Assembly (NCBI GenBank): GCA_007116755.1
Contig: SKHU01000189.1
Coordinates: 1-6,755 of the forward strand
DNA: 6,755 bases
Source of the DNA: Alphaproteobacteria bacterium
GTDB lineage: Bacteria > Pseudomonadota > Alphaproteobacteria > Micavibrionales > CSBR16-224
Direction of reading: 5' to 3'
Shown here: positions 1-5,214 of the stretch, one piece after another
How the letters are laid out: the number at the start of each line of letters is the position of its first letter
Position numbering within the stretch: the stretch's first letter is position 1
The notes under the pieces: model-generated
What the model saw: only the letters and a program-made list of their open reading frames with translations
Databases searched by the model: none
What the model was told of the DNA's origin: nothing
Made by a program: the position numbers and the translations under genes

Positions 1-41
1 GAGACAACGATTTTTTTTACGCGTTCCGTAATATCGCTCAT
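1..41 (-). CDS. acpP: Acyl carrier protein, N-terminal fragment (partial, runs off window start)
   Basis: The reverse complement of the first 41 bases reads MSDITERVKKIVV followed by an incomplete serine codon. This matches the conserved start of alphaproteobacterial AcpP (MSD.xERVKKIV-). AcpP is the small acidic cytoplasmic protein that carries acyl chains on a phosphopantetheine arm in fatty-acid synthesis. The serine that is modified (DSL motif) lies outside the window. The start is supported by an AAAGGA ribosome-binding site (positions 50-55) with a 9-base spacer. Only 13 full codons are visible, so the identification rests on the N-terminal signature and the well-placed RBS. The gene has the same orientation as the two small genes upstream of it but is separated from them by about 130 bp. 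Confidence 0.8.
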   Translation of the reverse strand, partial: MSDITERVKKIVV

Positions 42-89
42 TTTCTTTTTCCTTTCGCGAACAGTTTTTTAAATTATGTGGGAAACCTT

Positions 90-119
90 ATTATCACTAC
101 AAAGGAACGGATAGCACAA
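90..119 (-). promoter_or_regulatory. Candidate acpP promoter (weak)
   Basis: In the 129-bp gap between the upstream small gene and acpP, the minus strand has TTGTGC (119-114), an 18-bp spacer and GATAAT (95-90). The -10 matches TATAAT at five of six positions, but the -35 is poor beyond TTG. It would give an untranslated leader of roughly 40 bases before the acpP ATG at 41. No convincing intrinsic terminator for the upstream genes is seen in this gap, so read-through into acpP is also possible. Confidence 0.3.
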
Positions 120-170
120 TCTTTTTTATTTGACCAGAATAAAAAGCGGGAGAAAAGGCGGTGGAAAATT

Positions 171-509
171 TTATGCGCCGAGAGCTTCGGCGGCGCGACG
201 CGCGGCCATCATGGCTTTTTGCGGCATATCTGTGAATTTATTGACGGTTGCCGCCGCCGTATGGCCGTAATCGGTGGAGGTCGTGACAAGCTGCATATTG
301 AAATCAAATACATGCATTTGCACGAATTTGTCATCAACCGTAATAATCTGCGCAATCACGCCGGGTGCAATTTTGGCAAAACCGCCGTTTTTCTCCAGCT
401 CTGCCTTGTCGAACGGGTTTTGCGGTTGCGATTGTTTTTGCAGCAGATTGAAAATATCCGTCAGTTTTCTGCCGACGCGCTCCAATTCGCTGACGATCAT
501 GTAACTCAT
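171..509 (-). CDS. Conserved-looking small protein of unknown function, second of a tandem paralogous pair
   Basis: A 112-residue, probably cytoplasmic protein with no signal peptide and no membrane segment. I do not recognise the family. Residues 4-26 look like an amphipathic helix (ELERVGRKLTDIFNLLQK). Residues 42-79 look beta-rich and contain MHVFDFN (65-71). The tail, 91-110, is helical and begins KFTDMPQKAMMAARRA. The FDF motif, the DMP-x-K-x-M motif and the preceding GGF align in order with the neighbour at 506-901 (GGAF, YHFDF, EMPSKM), so the two look like divergent duplicates. The ATG overlaps the neighbour's TGA (ATGA), which suggests translational coupling. An AGGG with a 9-base spacer also precedes the start. 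Compact alpha-beta-alpha architecture suggests a binding or structural role, but I infer no function. The reading frame is preferred over the long opposite-strand frame because of this paralogy and coupling. Confidence 0.75.
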   Translation of the reverse strand: MSYMIVSELERVGRKLTDIFNLLQKQSQPQNPFDKAELEKNGGFAKIAPGVIAQIITVDDKFVQMHVFDFNMQLVTTSTDYGHTAAATVNKFTDMPQKAMMAARRAAEALGA

Positions 510-901
510 GAATTCAGCCCTGTTTTCTTGCAGATATTGCGGCGTTGTGTTGCCTTGTTTCCGGAATCGACGGCTTTTTGCGCCTCTTGCACCATTTTTG
601 AGGGCATTTCCGATAATTTCCGCGTTTCGGTCACGCGCAGCTCCCCGCTCTGGAAACTCATCACTGTGGCGGTTTGCGCGGCAAAATCAAAATGATACAT
701 CAAGGCCAGATCATCGCCCAGACGCGTGACGCGCACGGCGCTATTGCTGTCCTGCCGTACAAACGCGCCGCCTTCGGGCGCTTCGCTCACGATTTTCGGT
801 GCTTTAACCGCACGGTTTTCAAAAGTTTCGCGCAGGTTTTTCAGCTCTTTGACAATCGGGTCGCGAACGTAATATCTCAGATCATCGTCATAAATGCTCA
901 T
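506..901 (-). CDS. Small protein of unknown function, first of a tandem paralogous pair
   Basis: A 131-residue soluble protein with no recognised family. The N-terminus is acidic and aromatic (MSIYDDDLRYYVRD), followed by a likely helix (16-30, IVKELKNLRETFENR), a beta-rich middle with GGAF (44-47) and MYHFDF (68-73), and a helix beginning RKLSEMPSKMVQEAQKA (94-110). The tail is basic and contains one Cys (124). The middle and C-terminal motifs align with the downstream gene at 171-509. An in-frame ATG at 937 would add 12 residues (MRENRRPEEKGR), but it has no ribosome-binding site and lies only about 12 bases from the predicted transcription start. The ATG at 901 has GGAGGA ten bases upstream, so it is preferred. 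The stop overlaps the next start by four bases (ATGA). The gene lies between yggS and acpP, all transcribed leftward. Confidence 0.75.
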   Translation of the reverse strand: MSIYDDDLRYYVRDPIVKELKNLRETFENRAVKAPKIVSEAPEGGAFVRQDSNSAVRVTRLGDDLALMYHFDFAAQTATVMSFQSGELRVTETRKLSEMPSKMVQEAQKAVDSGNKATQRRNICKKTGLNS

Positions 902-911
902 ACGGCCTTTT

Positions 912-917
912 TCCTCC
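912..917 (-). promoter_or_regulatory. Ribosome-binding site that fixes the start at 901
   Basis: The minus strand reads GGAGGA with a 10-base spacer to the ATG at 901. It is a near-perfect anti-16S match. The longer-frame ATG at 937 is preceded only by A/T-rich sequence (AAAACAA), so the Shine-Dalgarno decides between the two starts. Confidence 0.65.
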
Positions 918-955
918 GGTCGGCGATTCTCGCGCATTTGTTTTATATGCGAACT

Positions 956-984
956 ATATTAATATGTAAATATATGGGTGTCAA
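956..984 (-). promoter_or_regulatory. Candidate sigma-70-type promoter for the small paralogous gene pair
   Basis: On the minus strand, a perfect TTGACA -35 box (984-979) is followed by a 17-bp A/T-rich spacer and TAATAT (961-956) as the -10. The stretch sits directly after the yggS stop codon and is far more A/T-rich than its surroundings. Predicted initiation near 949 leaves a leader of about 45 bases containing the GGAGGA site. This implies that the pair can be transcribed independently of gshB-yggS. Confidence 0.5.
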
Positions 985-998
985 CAGAAATCGTCCGT

Positions 999-1652
999 TC
1001 AAGCGTTCCGGTCGCCGAAAACAGCGCTTCCGAGGCGGATTTCCGTCGCGCCGAAAGCGATGGCGGTTTCGAAATCTCCGCTCATTCCCATGCTGAGCCG
1101 TTTCAGCCCGTTGCGGGCGGCGATTTTGTGCAGCAGCGCGAAATGCGGTGCGGGCGTTTCATCGGCGGGCGGAATGCACATCAGGCCTTGAATATCCAGC
1201 CCGCAGGCTTTGCTGCGGCAGAAAGCGATAAAATCATCCGCTTCTTTCGGCGCGATTCCGGCTTTTTGCGTCTCTTCTCCGGTATTGACCTGCACAAAAC
1301 AGGGAATCGCGCAATTCTGTGCGGCCAGTGTTTTTGCCAGTTTTTCGCGGTCGAGCGTTTCGATCAGATCGAAAATCTCCAGCGCCTGTTTGACTTTGTT
1401 TGTTTGCAGCGGGCCGATCAGATGCAACCGCGTATCGGGATAGCGTTTTTTTAAATCCGGCCATTTTTCCGCCGCTTCCTGTACGCGGTTTTCGCCAAAC
1501 AGGCGGTGCCCCGCCGCCAGCACCGCCTCGATTGCGGCGGCGGCTTGCGTTTTTGTCGCCAGCAACAGCGCGACATCCTCGGGGTTGCGCGCCGCGGCCT
1601 TTGCGGCTTTGCGGATTTGTTCAGATAATTTGTGCAATTTTTCGACGGTCAT
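999..1652 (-). CDS. yggS: YggS/PLPBP family pyridoxal phosphate homeostasis protein
   Basis: A 217-residue protein of the PLP-binding alanine-racemase-fold family (YggS, PROSC/PLPHP). Family members bind pyridoxal 5'-phosphate without a known catalytic activity and buffer cellular B6 and amino-acid/keto-acid pools. Landmarks in order are: ATKTQ with the PLP-linking lysine at K34; FGENRVQE (52-59); LHLIGPLQTNK (76-86); FVQVNTGEETQKAG (119-132), corresponding to the family's VN-E-KAG segment; GLMCIPP (156-162); LSMGMSGDF (186-194), the phosphate-binding segment; and RLGSAVFGDR at the C-terminus. The length is typical. The frame stays open to 1790, but those 46 extra residues overlap gshB and have no YggS homology; MTVEKLHKLSEQIRKA begins as the family does. 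The start lies 32 bases inside the end of gshB and has no strong Shine-Dalgarno, so translation probably depends on ribosomes finishing gshB. The start is less certain than the identity. Confidence 0.93.
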   Translation of the reverse strand: MTVEKLHKLSEQIRKAAKAAARNPEDVALLLATKTQAAAAIEAVLAAGHRLFGENRVQEAAEKWPDLKKRYPDTRLHLIGPLQTNKVKQALEIFDLIETLDREKLAKTLAAQNCAIPCFVQVNTGEETQKAGIAPKEADDFIAFCRSKACGLDIQGLMCIPPADETPAPHFALLHKIAARNGLKRLSMGMSGDFETAIAFGATEIRLGSAVFGDRNA

Positions 1653-2592
1653 CGGCCAGTTTTTGTTCGATTTTATCCCAGAAGGTTTTTTCCAGCGCCA
1701 TATTATAAAGATTATTGGCAGGGCGTACCGTACCGGGGGAGATGATATTGATTTCCGCCAGCCAGTCGCCGAGCATATCGATGCCGACAAAAAACAGCCC
1801 CAGCTCCTGCAGGCGCGGTTTCAAAGCAGTGCACAGCGCCTCTTCACGTGCGGTCAGTTCCGTCTTTTCAATTCTTGCGCCCAGCGTGATATTGGCCGGC
1901 GTGTCTTCATCGGGCGGAACGCGCAACAGCGCGGCAACAGGATCGCCGTCGAACAGGATGATGCGCTTGTCGCCCTTGACGGCTTCGGGGATATATTTCT
2001 GCACAATAAACATGCCGGGATTGTTTTGGCGGAAACGGTTGTAAATCTCGCGCGGGTCGCGCCCGGGTTTTATACGCGAAATGCCGCTGCCGCCATAGCC
2101 GACAAGCGGTTTGAGAATAATATCCTCGTGATCTTTCATGAAATTCTCCAGCACCGCATAGCGGTTGCCCATCGCATAGGGAACGGTGTATTCGGGGAAT
2201 TCATTGGCAAAAAACTTGCCGTTCAGCGCCCGCACGGCTTTGGGATTGTTGAAGACATGCGTGGTCGGGGGCAGATAATCCAGTATATAGGTCGTCAGCA
2301 GATATTCCTGATCCACGGGCGGGTTCTGCCGCATCAGAATCACATCACAGCGGCCGAGATCGAGCTTTTCAACCGGCCCCGTAAAATGCAGATCATTCGA
2401 TTCGCCGGAATCGATCTTTGCGCTGCGCGCGAAGGCGCAGGCTTTGCCGTTCTCCAAAAACAGGTCTCTGGCCGTGTAATAATAGATTTTCGGATAGCGC
2501 AGGCAGGCCTCCGCGCCCAGCAACAGCGTGGTTTCCTTTTTCGGATCCATGTTTTCCAGCGGGCAGGCCTGCAGCGCAACGGTCAGTGTCAT
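1621..2592 (-). CDS. gshB: Glutathione synthetase (ATP-grasp, GshB type), somewhat divergent
   Basis: A 323-residue cytoplasmic enzyme expected to join glycine to gamma-glutamylcysteine with ATP, the last step of glutathione synthesis. Family landmarks in order are: LTVALQACPLEN plus KKETT (residues 3-22), matching the GshB N-terminus; ILMRQNPPVDQEY (85-97), matching MR.DPPFD.E; TYIL (101-104); VFNNPKAVR (113-121); ILKPLVGYGGSG (159-170), the ATP-grasp glycine-rich loop; VQKYIP and GDKRIILFDGDP (197-218); and FVGIDMLGDWLAEIN (268-282), with the metal-binding Glu and Asn. Length is normal for the family. Two segments depart from the classical motifs. The flexible loop reads TPANITLGAR instead of RGNLAAGG, and the end reads INIISPGTVRPANN instead of INVTSPT. 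The start at 2592 gives the expected N-terminus, with AAAGG about 11 bases upstream. yggS follows with a 32-base overlap. No gshA is in the window. Confidence 0.87.
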   Translation of the reverse strand: MTLTVALQACPLENMDPKKETTLLLGAEACLRYPKIYYYTARDLFLENGKACAFARSAKIDSGESNDLHFTGPVEKLDLGRCDVILMRQNPPVDQEYLLTTYILDYLPPTTHVFNNPKAVRALNGKFFANEFPEYTVPYAMGNRYAVLENFMKDHEDIILKPLVGYGGSGISRIKPGRDPREIYNRFRQNNPGMFIVQKYIPEAVKGDKRIILFDGDPVAALLRVPPDEDTPANITLGARIEKTELTAREEALCTALKPRLQELGLFFVGIDMLGDWLAEINIISPGTVRPANNLYNMALEKTFWDKIEQKLADDRRKIAQII

Positions 2593-2625
2593 TGTTTCGA
2601 TGGCCTTTCAATTAAAGGGTGATTC

Positions 2626-2650
2626 TTACAAAAACGTAACGTTTTCTTAA
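2626..2650. promoter_or_regulatory. Palindromic element in the divergent gshB / RimK-like intergenic region (candidate operator)
   Basis: A perfect inverted repeat with 7-bp arms, AAAACGT (2631-2637) and ACGTTTT (2639-2645), surrounds a single central base. The symmetry resumes after two mismatches with TTA (2626-2628) and TAA (2648-2650). The element is 34-58 bp upstream of the gshB ATG, where a promoter or operator for gshB would be expected. A dimeric repressor or activator site is a reasonable inference. I do not recognise the consensus. Confidence 0.4.
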
Positions 2651-2672
2651 CGGAATGTTACTACATTACCGT
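2650..2672. repeat. Second dyad / stem-loop next to the palindrome
   Basis: The arms ACGG+AATGT (2650-2658) and ACATT+CCGT (2663-2667, 2669-2672) pair over nine positions around a TACT loop, with one bulged A at 2668. The element directly abuts the palindrome ending at 2650. It could be a second protein-binding site in the divergent control region. It has no adjacent T-run long enough to call it a terminator. Confidence 0.35.
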
Positions 2673-2731
2673 GATTGTTTCCTTATAAAACAAAGGATTC
2701 TCATTTTACACTACAATTTTTTGTTCAGTTG

Positions 2732-2749
2732 TGATACTATTTCTATCAA
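2732..2749 (+). promoter_or_regulatory. Candidate extended -10 promoter for the RimK-like gene, overlapped by GATA-N7-TATC
   Basis: TG-A-TACTAT (2732-2740) fits an extended -10 element, but no good -35 is found at the right distance (2712-2717 reads TACAAT). Initiation near 2747 would leave a leader of about 32 bases. The same stretch contains GATA (2733-2736) and TATC (2744-2747), spaced by seven bases. This small dyad would sit over the -10 and start site, and could be an operator or chance. Confidence 0.25.
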
Positions 2750-2778
2750 CCAAGAAGTAATAGAAGGGGGCGCCATTT

Positions 2779-3741
2779 ATGGAATGCTGGATCCTTTACG
2801 ACGGCGAAGCGGATTCTTCGGGTCCGGGAGCTTATGAGGTCAGGAGATTTGCTGAGTCCGGAAAACGGCAGGGTATTAATGTTACGGTTTTCCGACCTGA
2901 GCAATTCGAACTGGTGGTAACGCAGGATGACCGCGACAGCGTGCTGATTGACGGTCAGGTGGCGCAATTGCCCGATTTCATTCTTCCGCGTATCAGCGGC
3001 AATGTGAATTATTTTACACTGGCGGTTATCCGTCATCTGGAACGGCTCGGCGTTGAAGCATTCAACGGTTCCGAGGCAATCGAATCCGTGAAAGACAAGT
3101 TGCACACGCAGCAGATTCTGGCGGAAAACAATATTCCCGTTCCCGATACGATGCTGGCGAAATTTCCCTGTGACACCTCGATTGTCGAACAGGTTTTCGA
3201 TTTTCCGATTGTGGTGAAAACCCTTGTCGGCACGCATGGAAACGGTGTTTTCCTGTGTGAAACAAAAGAAAAGCTGAATGACATTATGGAGCTGATGCGG
3301 GAAACGAAGCCGGATATTCAGCTGATTTTCCAGGAGTTTATTTCGCGCAGTCACGGGTGTGATCTGCGCGTTTTTGTTATTGACGGCGAAGCGGTTGCGG
3401 CCATGAAGCGTACGGCGCAGGACGGCAGTTTCAAGGCCAATGCCTCGCGCGGCGCACGGGTCGAGCAATTCCCGATGAATGAAGACATCCGCAAACTTGC
3501 AGTGGACAGTTCCCGGACACTCAATCTTGATATTGCGGGAATCGATATTCTGTTTGACGGCGACGGCTATAAAATCTGCGAGGCCAACAGCGCTCCGGAT
3601 TTCCGTGCGCTGGAAAGCTGCTGCGATATCAATATCGCCGATACGATTTTCTCGTCAATTGCCGGCCGCATGGCGCGGGAGGCGGGCGAGGATCTTTTGA
3701 TGGGCTATCCCGCCCTTGCCAACGGACGCATTTCCATGTAG
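2779..3741 (+). CDS. RimK-like ATP-grasp ligase (alpha-L-glutamate ligase family)
   Basis: A 320-residue cytoplasmic ATP-grasp enzyme that aligns along its length with RimK-type ligases, which add amino acids such as glutamate to a protein, peptide or cofactor carboxylate. Visible landmarks are: ILPRISGNVNYFT (68-80), matching the IPRIG segment; EAFNGSEAIESVKDKLHT (93-110), matching the N.S.AI...DK segment; FPIVVKTLVGTHGNGV (142-157), the ATP-binding lysine and glycine loop; FQEFI and GCDLRVFVIDGEAVAAMKR (193-211); FKANASRGARVE (218-229), the loop typical of RimK; and DIAGIDILF...ICEANSAP (251-273), with metal ligands E268 and N270. Classical RimK has NASPG near here; this protein has NSAPDF. 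The start is supported by AAGGGGG with an 8-base spacer. It is divergent from gshB and 42 bases upstream of the ankyrin gene. The substrate cannot be read from sequence. Ribosomal protein S6 is only one option, and small-peptide or cofactor ligation is equally possible. Confidence 0.85.
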   Translation: MECWILYDGEADSSGPGAYEVRRFAESGKRQGINVTVFRPEQFELVVTQDDRDSVLIDGQVAQLPDFILPRISGNVNYFTLAVIRHLERLGVEAFNGSEAIESVKDKLHTQQILAENNIPVPDTMLAKFPCDTSIVEQVFDFPIVVKTLVGTHGNGVFLCETKEKLNDIMELMRETKPDIQLIFQEFISRSHGCDLRVFVIDGEAVAAMKRTAQDGSFKANASRGARVEQFPMNEDIRKLAVDSSRTLNLDIAGIDILFDGDGYKICEANSAPDFRALESCCDINIADTIFSSIAGRMAREAGEDLLMGYPALANGRISM

Positions 3742-3783
3742 TGTGGTTGCCTATCGCAATCATCTATGTGAAAGGTTGGGCCT

Positions 3784-4470
3784 GTGGCAAACCGCAACAA
3801 AAAACTGCGCAATCCGCAAAATTATGAGGTCGAGGCCTTTATTGACGCTGCTGCCATGGGGCAGCTTGAGGCTGTCAAAGGATTTATCGCGCGCGGGATG
3901 GATATCAATACGCGCTGCCCTCTGGAAGGCGATACGGCGCTGAATTATGCGGCCAGCGGCGGTGATATGAAGATGCTGCGCTGGCTTTTGGAAAACGGCG
4001 CGGATCCCGATCTTGCCAATGATGCGGAAGAAACCGCGCTGCATTACGCCACATTTAACGGCAGTCTGGATGTGATGGCGGTGCTGCTTACCCACAAGGC
4101 TGATCCCGATCTCCGCAACAAAGACGGCATGACACCTTTGGTCTGGGCGCTGCGCCGCAGCGAAGACGAGGCCGTCCGCCTCCTTTTGCAGGCCGGTGCC
4201 GATCCGAATCTTGCGGATAAGGACGGCAATACGCCGCTGATCTGGGCAGCAAAGCGCGGCAATGCGGAAATGACGGAGCTGTTGCTGGCGAAAAATGCAA
4301 AACTTGACCTGACTGACCGCACGGGGCAAACTGCTGTGGATGTCGCGCGTAAATCCGGACAGGCTGCAGTGCTGAAAGTGATTGAAAATTTCCGTGAAAA
4401 GCAGCGGACACACAAGTTGCATAACCAGCAAAGCCGCCTTAGGGATTATCTGCGCAACAGAAAACCTTGA
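3784..4470 (+). CDS. Ankyrin-repeat protein
   Basis: A 228-residue protein made almost entirely of ankyrin repeats, which form a stacked helix-turn-helix scaffold for protein-protein contact. Repeats run at about 16-48, 49-81, 82-114, 115-147 and 148-180, with a final partial unit at 181-203. Consensus pieces are clear: GDTALNYAASGG, LLENGADPDLAN, ETALHYATFNG, GMTPLVWALRR, LLLQAGADPNLADKDGNTPLIWAAKRGN and GQTAVDVARKSG. The basic tail (204-228, KQRTHKLHNQQ...RNRKP) lies outside the repeats. There is no signal peptide or membrane segment, so it is likely cytoplasmic. The GTG start at 3784 has AAAGG with an 8-base spacer, and the ATG at 3766 in the same frame is immediately followed by TGA. It lies 42 bases after the RimK-like gene and 29 bases before the exported protein, so co-transcription is likely. 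Its partner is unknown; the adjacent ligase is the obvious candidate to test. Confidence 0.9.
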   Translation: MANRNKKLRNPQNYEVEAFIDAAAMGQLEAVKGFIARGMDINTRCPLEGDTALNYAASGGDMKMLRWLLENGADPDLANDAEETALHYATFNGSLDVMAVLLTHKADPDLRNKDGMTPLVWALRRSEDEAVRLLLQAGADPNLADKDGNTPLIWAAKRGNAEMTELLLAKNAKLDLTDRTGQTAVDVARKSGQAAVLKVIENFREKQRTHKLHNQQSRLRDYLRNRKP

Positions 4471-4486
4471 TTTTCAGTTTTCTTAT

Positions 4487-4493
4487 AAGGAGG
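4487..4493 (+). promoter_or_regulatory. Strong ribosome-binding site fixing the exported-protein start
   Basis: AAGGAGG sits six bases before the ATG at 4500. The frame is open from 4467, but that ATG lies inside the ankyrin gene and would put charged residues (RRSP) before the signal peptide. The consensus Shine-Dalgarno and the clean signal peptide together select 4500. Confidence 0.75.
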
Positions 4494-4499
4494 AGTCCG

Positions 4500-5084
4500 A
4501 TGCGCATTTTGCCGCTTACGTTTATGTCCCTGTCTGTTTTTTGTTTCATGTCTCTGGCCGGATTTTCCGCTGCAAAAGCGGAAGATCAGCCTGTTGCACA
4601 ACCCGGCGTTAGCGCGGCCGCAGAGGGTTTTGAGGATATCTGGGGCGCGATGTGGGAGAAGTTCCGCTATGAGGCGGGGCAGTTTGCCGGTCCGGCGAAT
4701 GTTTCCGTGCTGCATGAAGACATCACCTGTGACGGCGTGAAAGACTATGTCGGCGGCTATGTCAACGACATCAATCCCGATATGGACAGTTTCCTGATCG
4801 TGATTGCCGCACGTGAAGGGGAAGAAATTGTCCAGACATCGCTGACTCTTCCCTTTGATGACGGTACGGAATATGCGCTGACAGCCAATGAGGAATACGG
4901 TATTTTCCCGCCGCAGATCACGCTGCACGCTATGGATGAGGAGCATGTCGCAGAATTCGGCTTTCCGGTTCCGGTCTGCAACCTGTCCTTGCGTATTGAT
5001 GACGGTATGACCGGTTCCATCTATGCATTCTGGGTGACGGAGCCGGACGCGGACGGCGCAAGGCTGGCGCTGTTCCGTAACTGA
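4500..5084 (+). CDS. Small Sec-exported protein of unknown function
   Basis: A 194-residue protein with a signal peptide: Arg2, a hydrophobic core at about 3-22, and AKA|ED cleavage after residue 27. It lacks a lipobox, so it should be soluble in the periplasm or released. The mature part is acidic. It holds HEDITCDGVKDYVGGYVND (72-90), whose D-x-x-x-DG-x-x-DYV pattern resembles the Asp-rich calcium-loop start found in FG-GAP/VCBS-like units; only a single copy is present. A beta-rich region follows (SFLIVIAA, TSLTLPFD, GSIYAFWV). Two cysteines (C77 and C160) remain after cleavage and could form a disulfide. I do not recognise the family. It is 29 bases after the ankyrin gene and probably the last gene of the RimK-like/ankyrin operon. 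Its Sec signal argues against it being cargo of the downstream type I secretion system. Confidence 0.8.
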   Translation: MRILPLTFMSLSVFCFMSLAGFSAAKAEDQPVAQPGVSAAAEGFEDIWGAMWEKFRYEAGQFAGPANVSVLHEDITCDGVKDYVGGYVNDINPDMDSFLIVIAAREGEEIVQTSLTLPFDDGTEYALTANEEYGIFPPQITLHAMDEEHVAEFGFPVPVCNLSLRIDDGMTGSIYAFWVTEPDADGARLALFRN

Positions 5085-5121
5085 TACCTGACGGGCATGC
5101 CTCTGCCTGCACGGTATTTTT
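5084..5121 (+). terminator. Probable intrinsic terminator overlapping the stop codon
   Basis: The outer stem ATACC (5084-5088)/GGTAT (5113-5117) encloses a 3x3 internal loop. The inner stem CGGGCA (5092-5097)/TGCCTG (5104-5109) has one G-U pair and a 6-base loop. Five T residues follow at 5117-5121. The first stem base is the last base of the exported protein's TGA. This would end the RimK-like/ankyrin/exported-protein transcript and separate it from the secretion operon. The internal loop makes it weaker than a textbook terminator. Confidence 0.5.
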
Positions 5122-5150
5122 CTTGCCAAACAAAGCGTTTTTGTTCATTC

Positions 5151-5179
5151 TTGAAAAGAGGGTGCCCCTGCATCCTTAT
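5151..5179 (+). promoter_or_regulatory. Weak promoter candidate for the TolC-ABC operon
   Basis: After the terminator, TTGAAA (5151-5156), a 17-bp spacer and CCTTAT (5174-5179) precede the TolC gene by about 35 bases. The spacer contains AGGG-TGC-CCCT (5159-5169), a small inverted repeat. The -10 match is poor, so this is only the best candidate in the 130-bp gap. The gap holds no other gene that I can support. Confidence 0.25.
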
Positions 5180-5214
5180 CCTTGAGGCCGTCTGATTTTT
5201 TTTAGGATTCCGCC

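Noticed and set aside
78..695. Plus-strand open frame of 205 codons across the small gene pair
   Set aside because: The minus-strand genes are coupled by ATGA, share motifs with each other and have a good RBS and promoter. The plus-strand product is Cys/Arg/Phe-rich, with no RBS or recognisable features.
1653..1790. N-terminal extension of YggS to 263 residues
   Set aside because: The extra 46 residues overlap gshB and show no YggS homology. The family's usual N-terminus begins at 1652.
1585..2622. Plus-strand open frame of 345 codons, longer than gshB
   Set aside because: It lies antisense to gshB and yggS, which have clear family motifs. Its translation has no recognisable domain, and it arises from G+C-biased codons in the real genes.
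2746..3468. Minus-strand open frame of 240 codons inside the RimK-like gene
   Set aside because: It is antisense to a clear ATP-grasp gene, with no RBS or family resemblance.
3745..3760. Small inverted repeat TTGC-CTATC-GCAA between the RimK-like and ankyrin genes as a terminator
   Set aside because: It has only four base pairs and no following T-run, and the two genes look co-transcribed.
3760..4431. Minus-strand open frame of 223 codons inside the ankyrin gene
   Set aside because: It is the complement of ankyrin repeats, and its apparent periodicity comes from the repeats on the plus strand.
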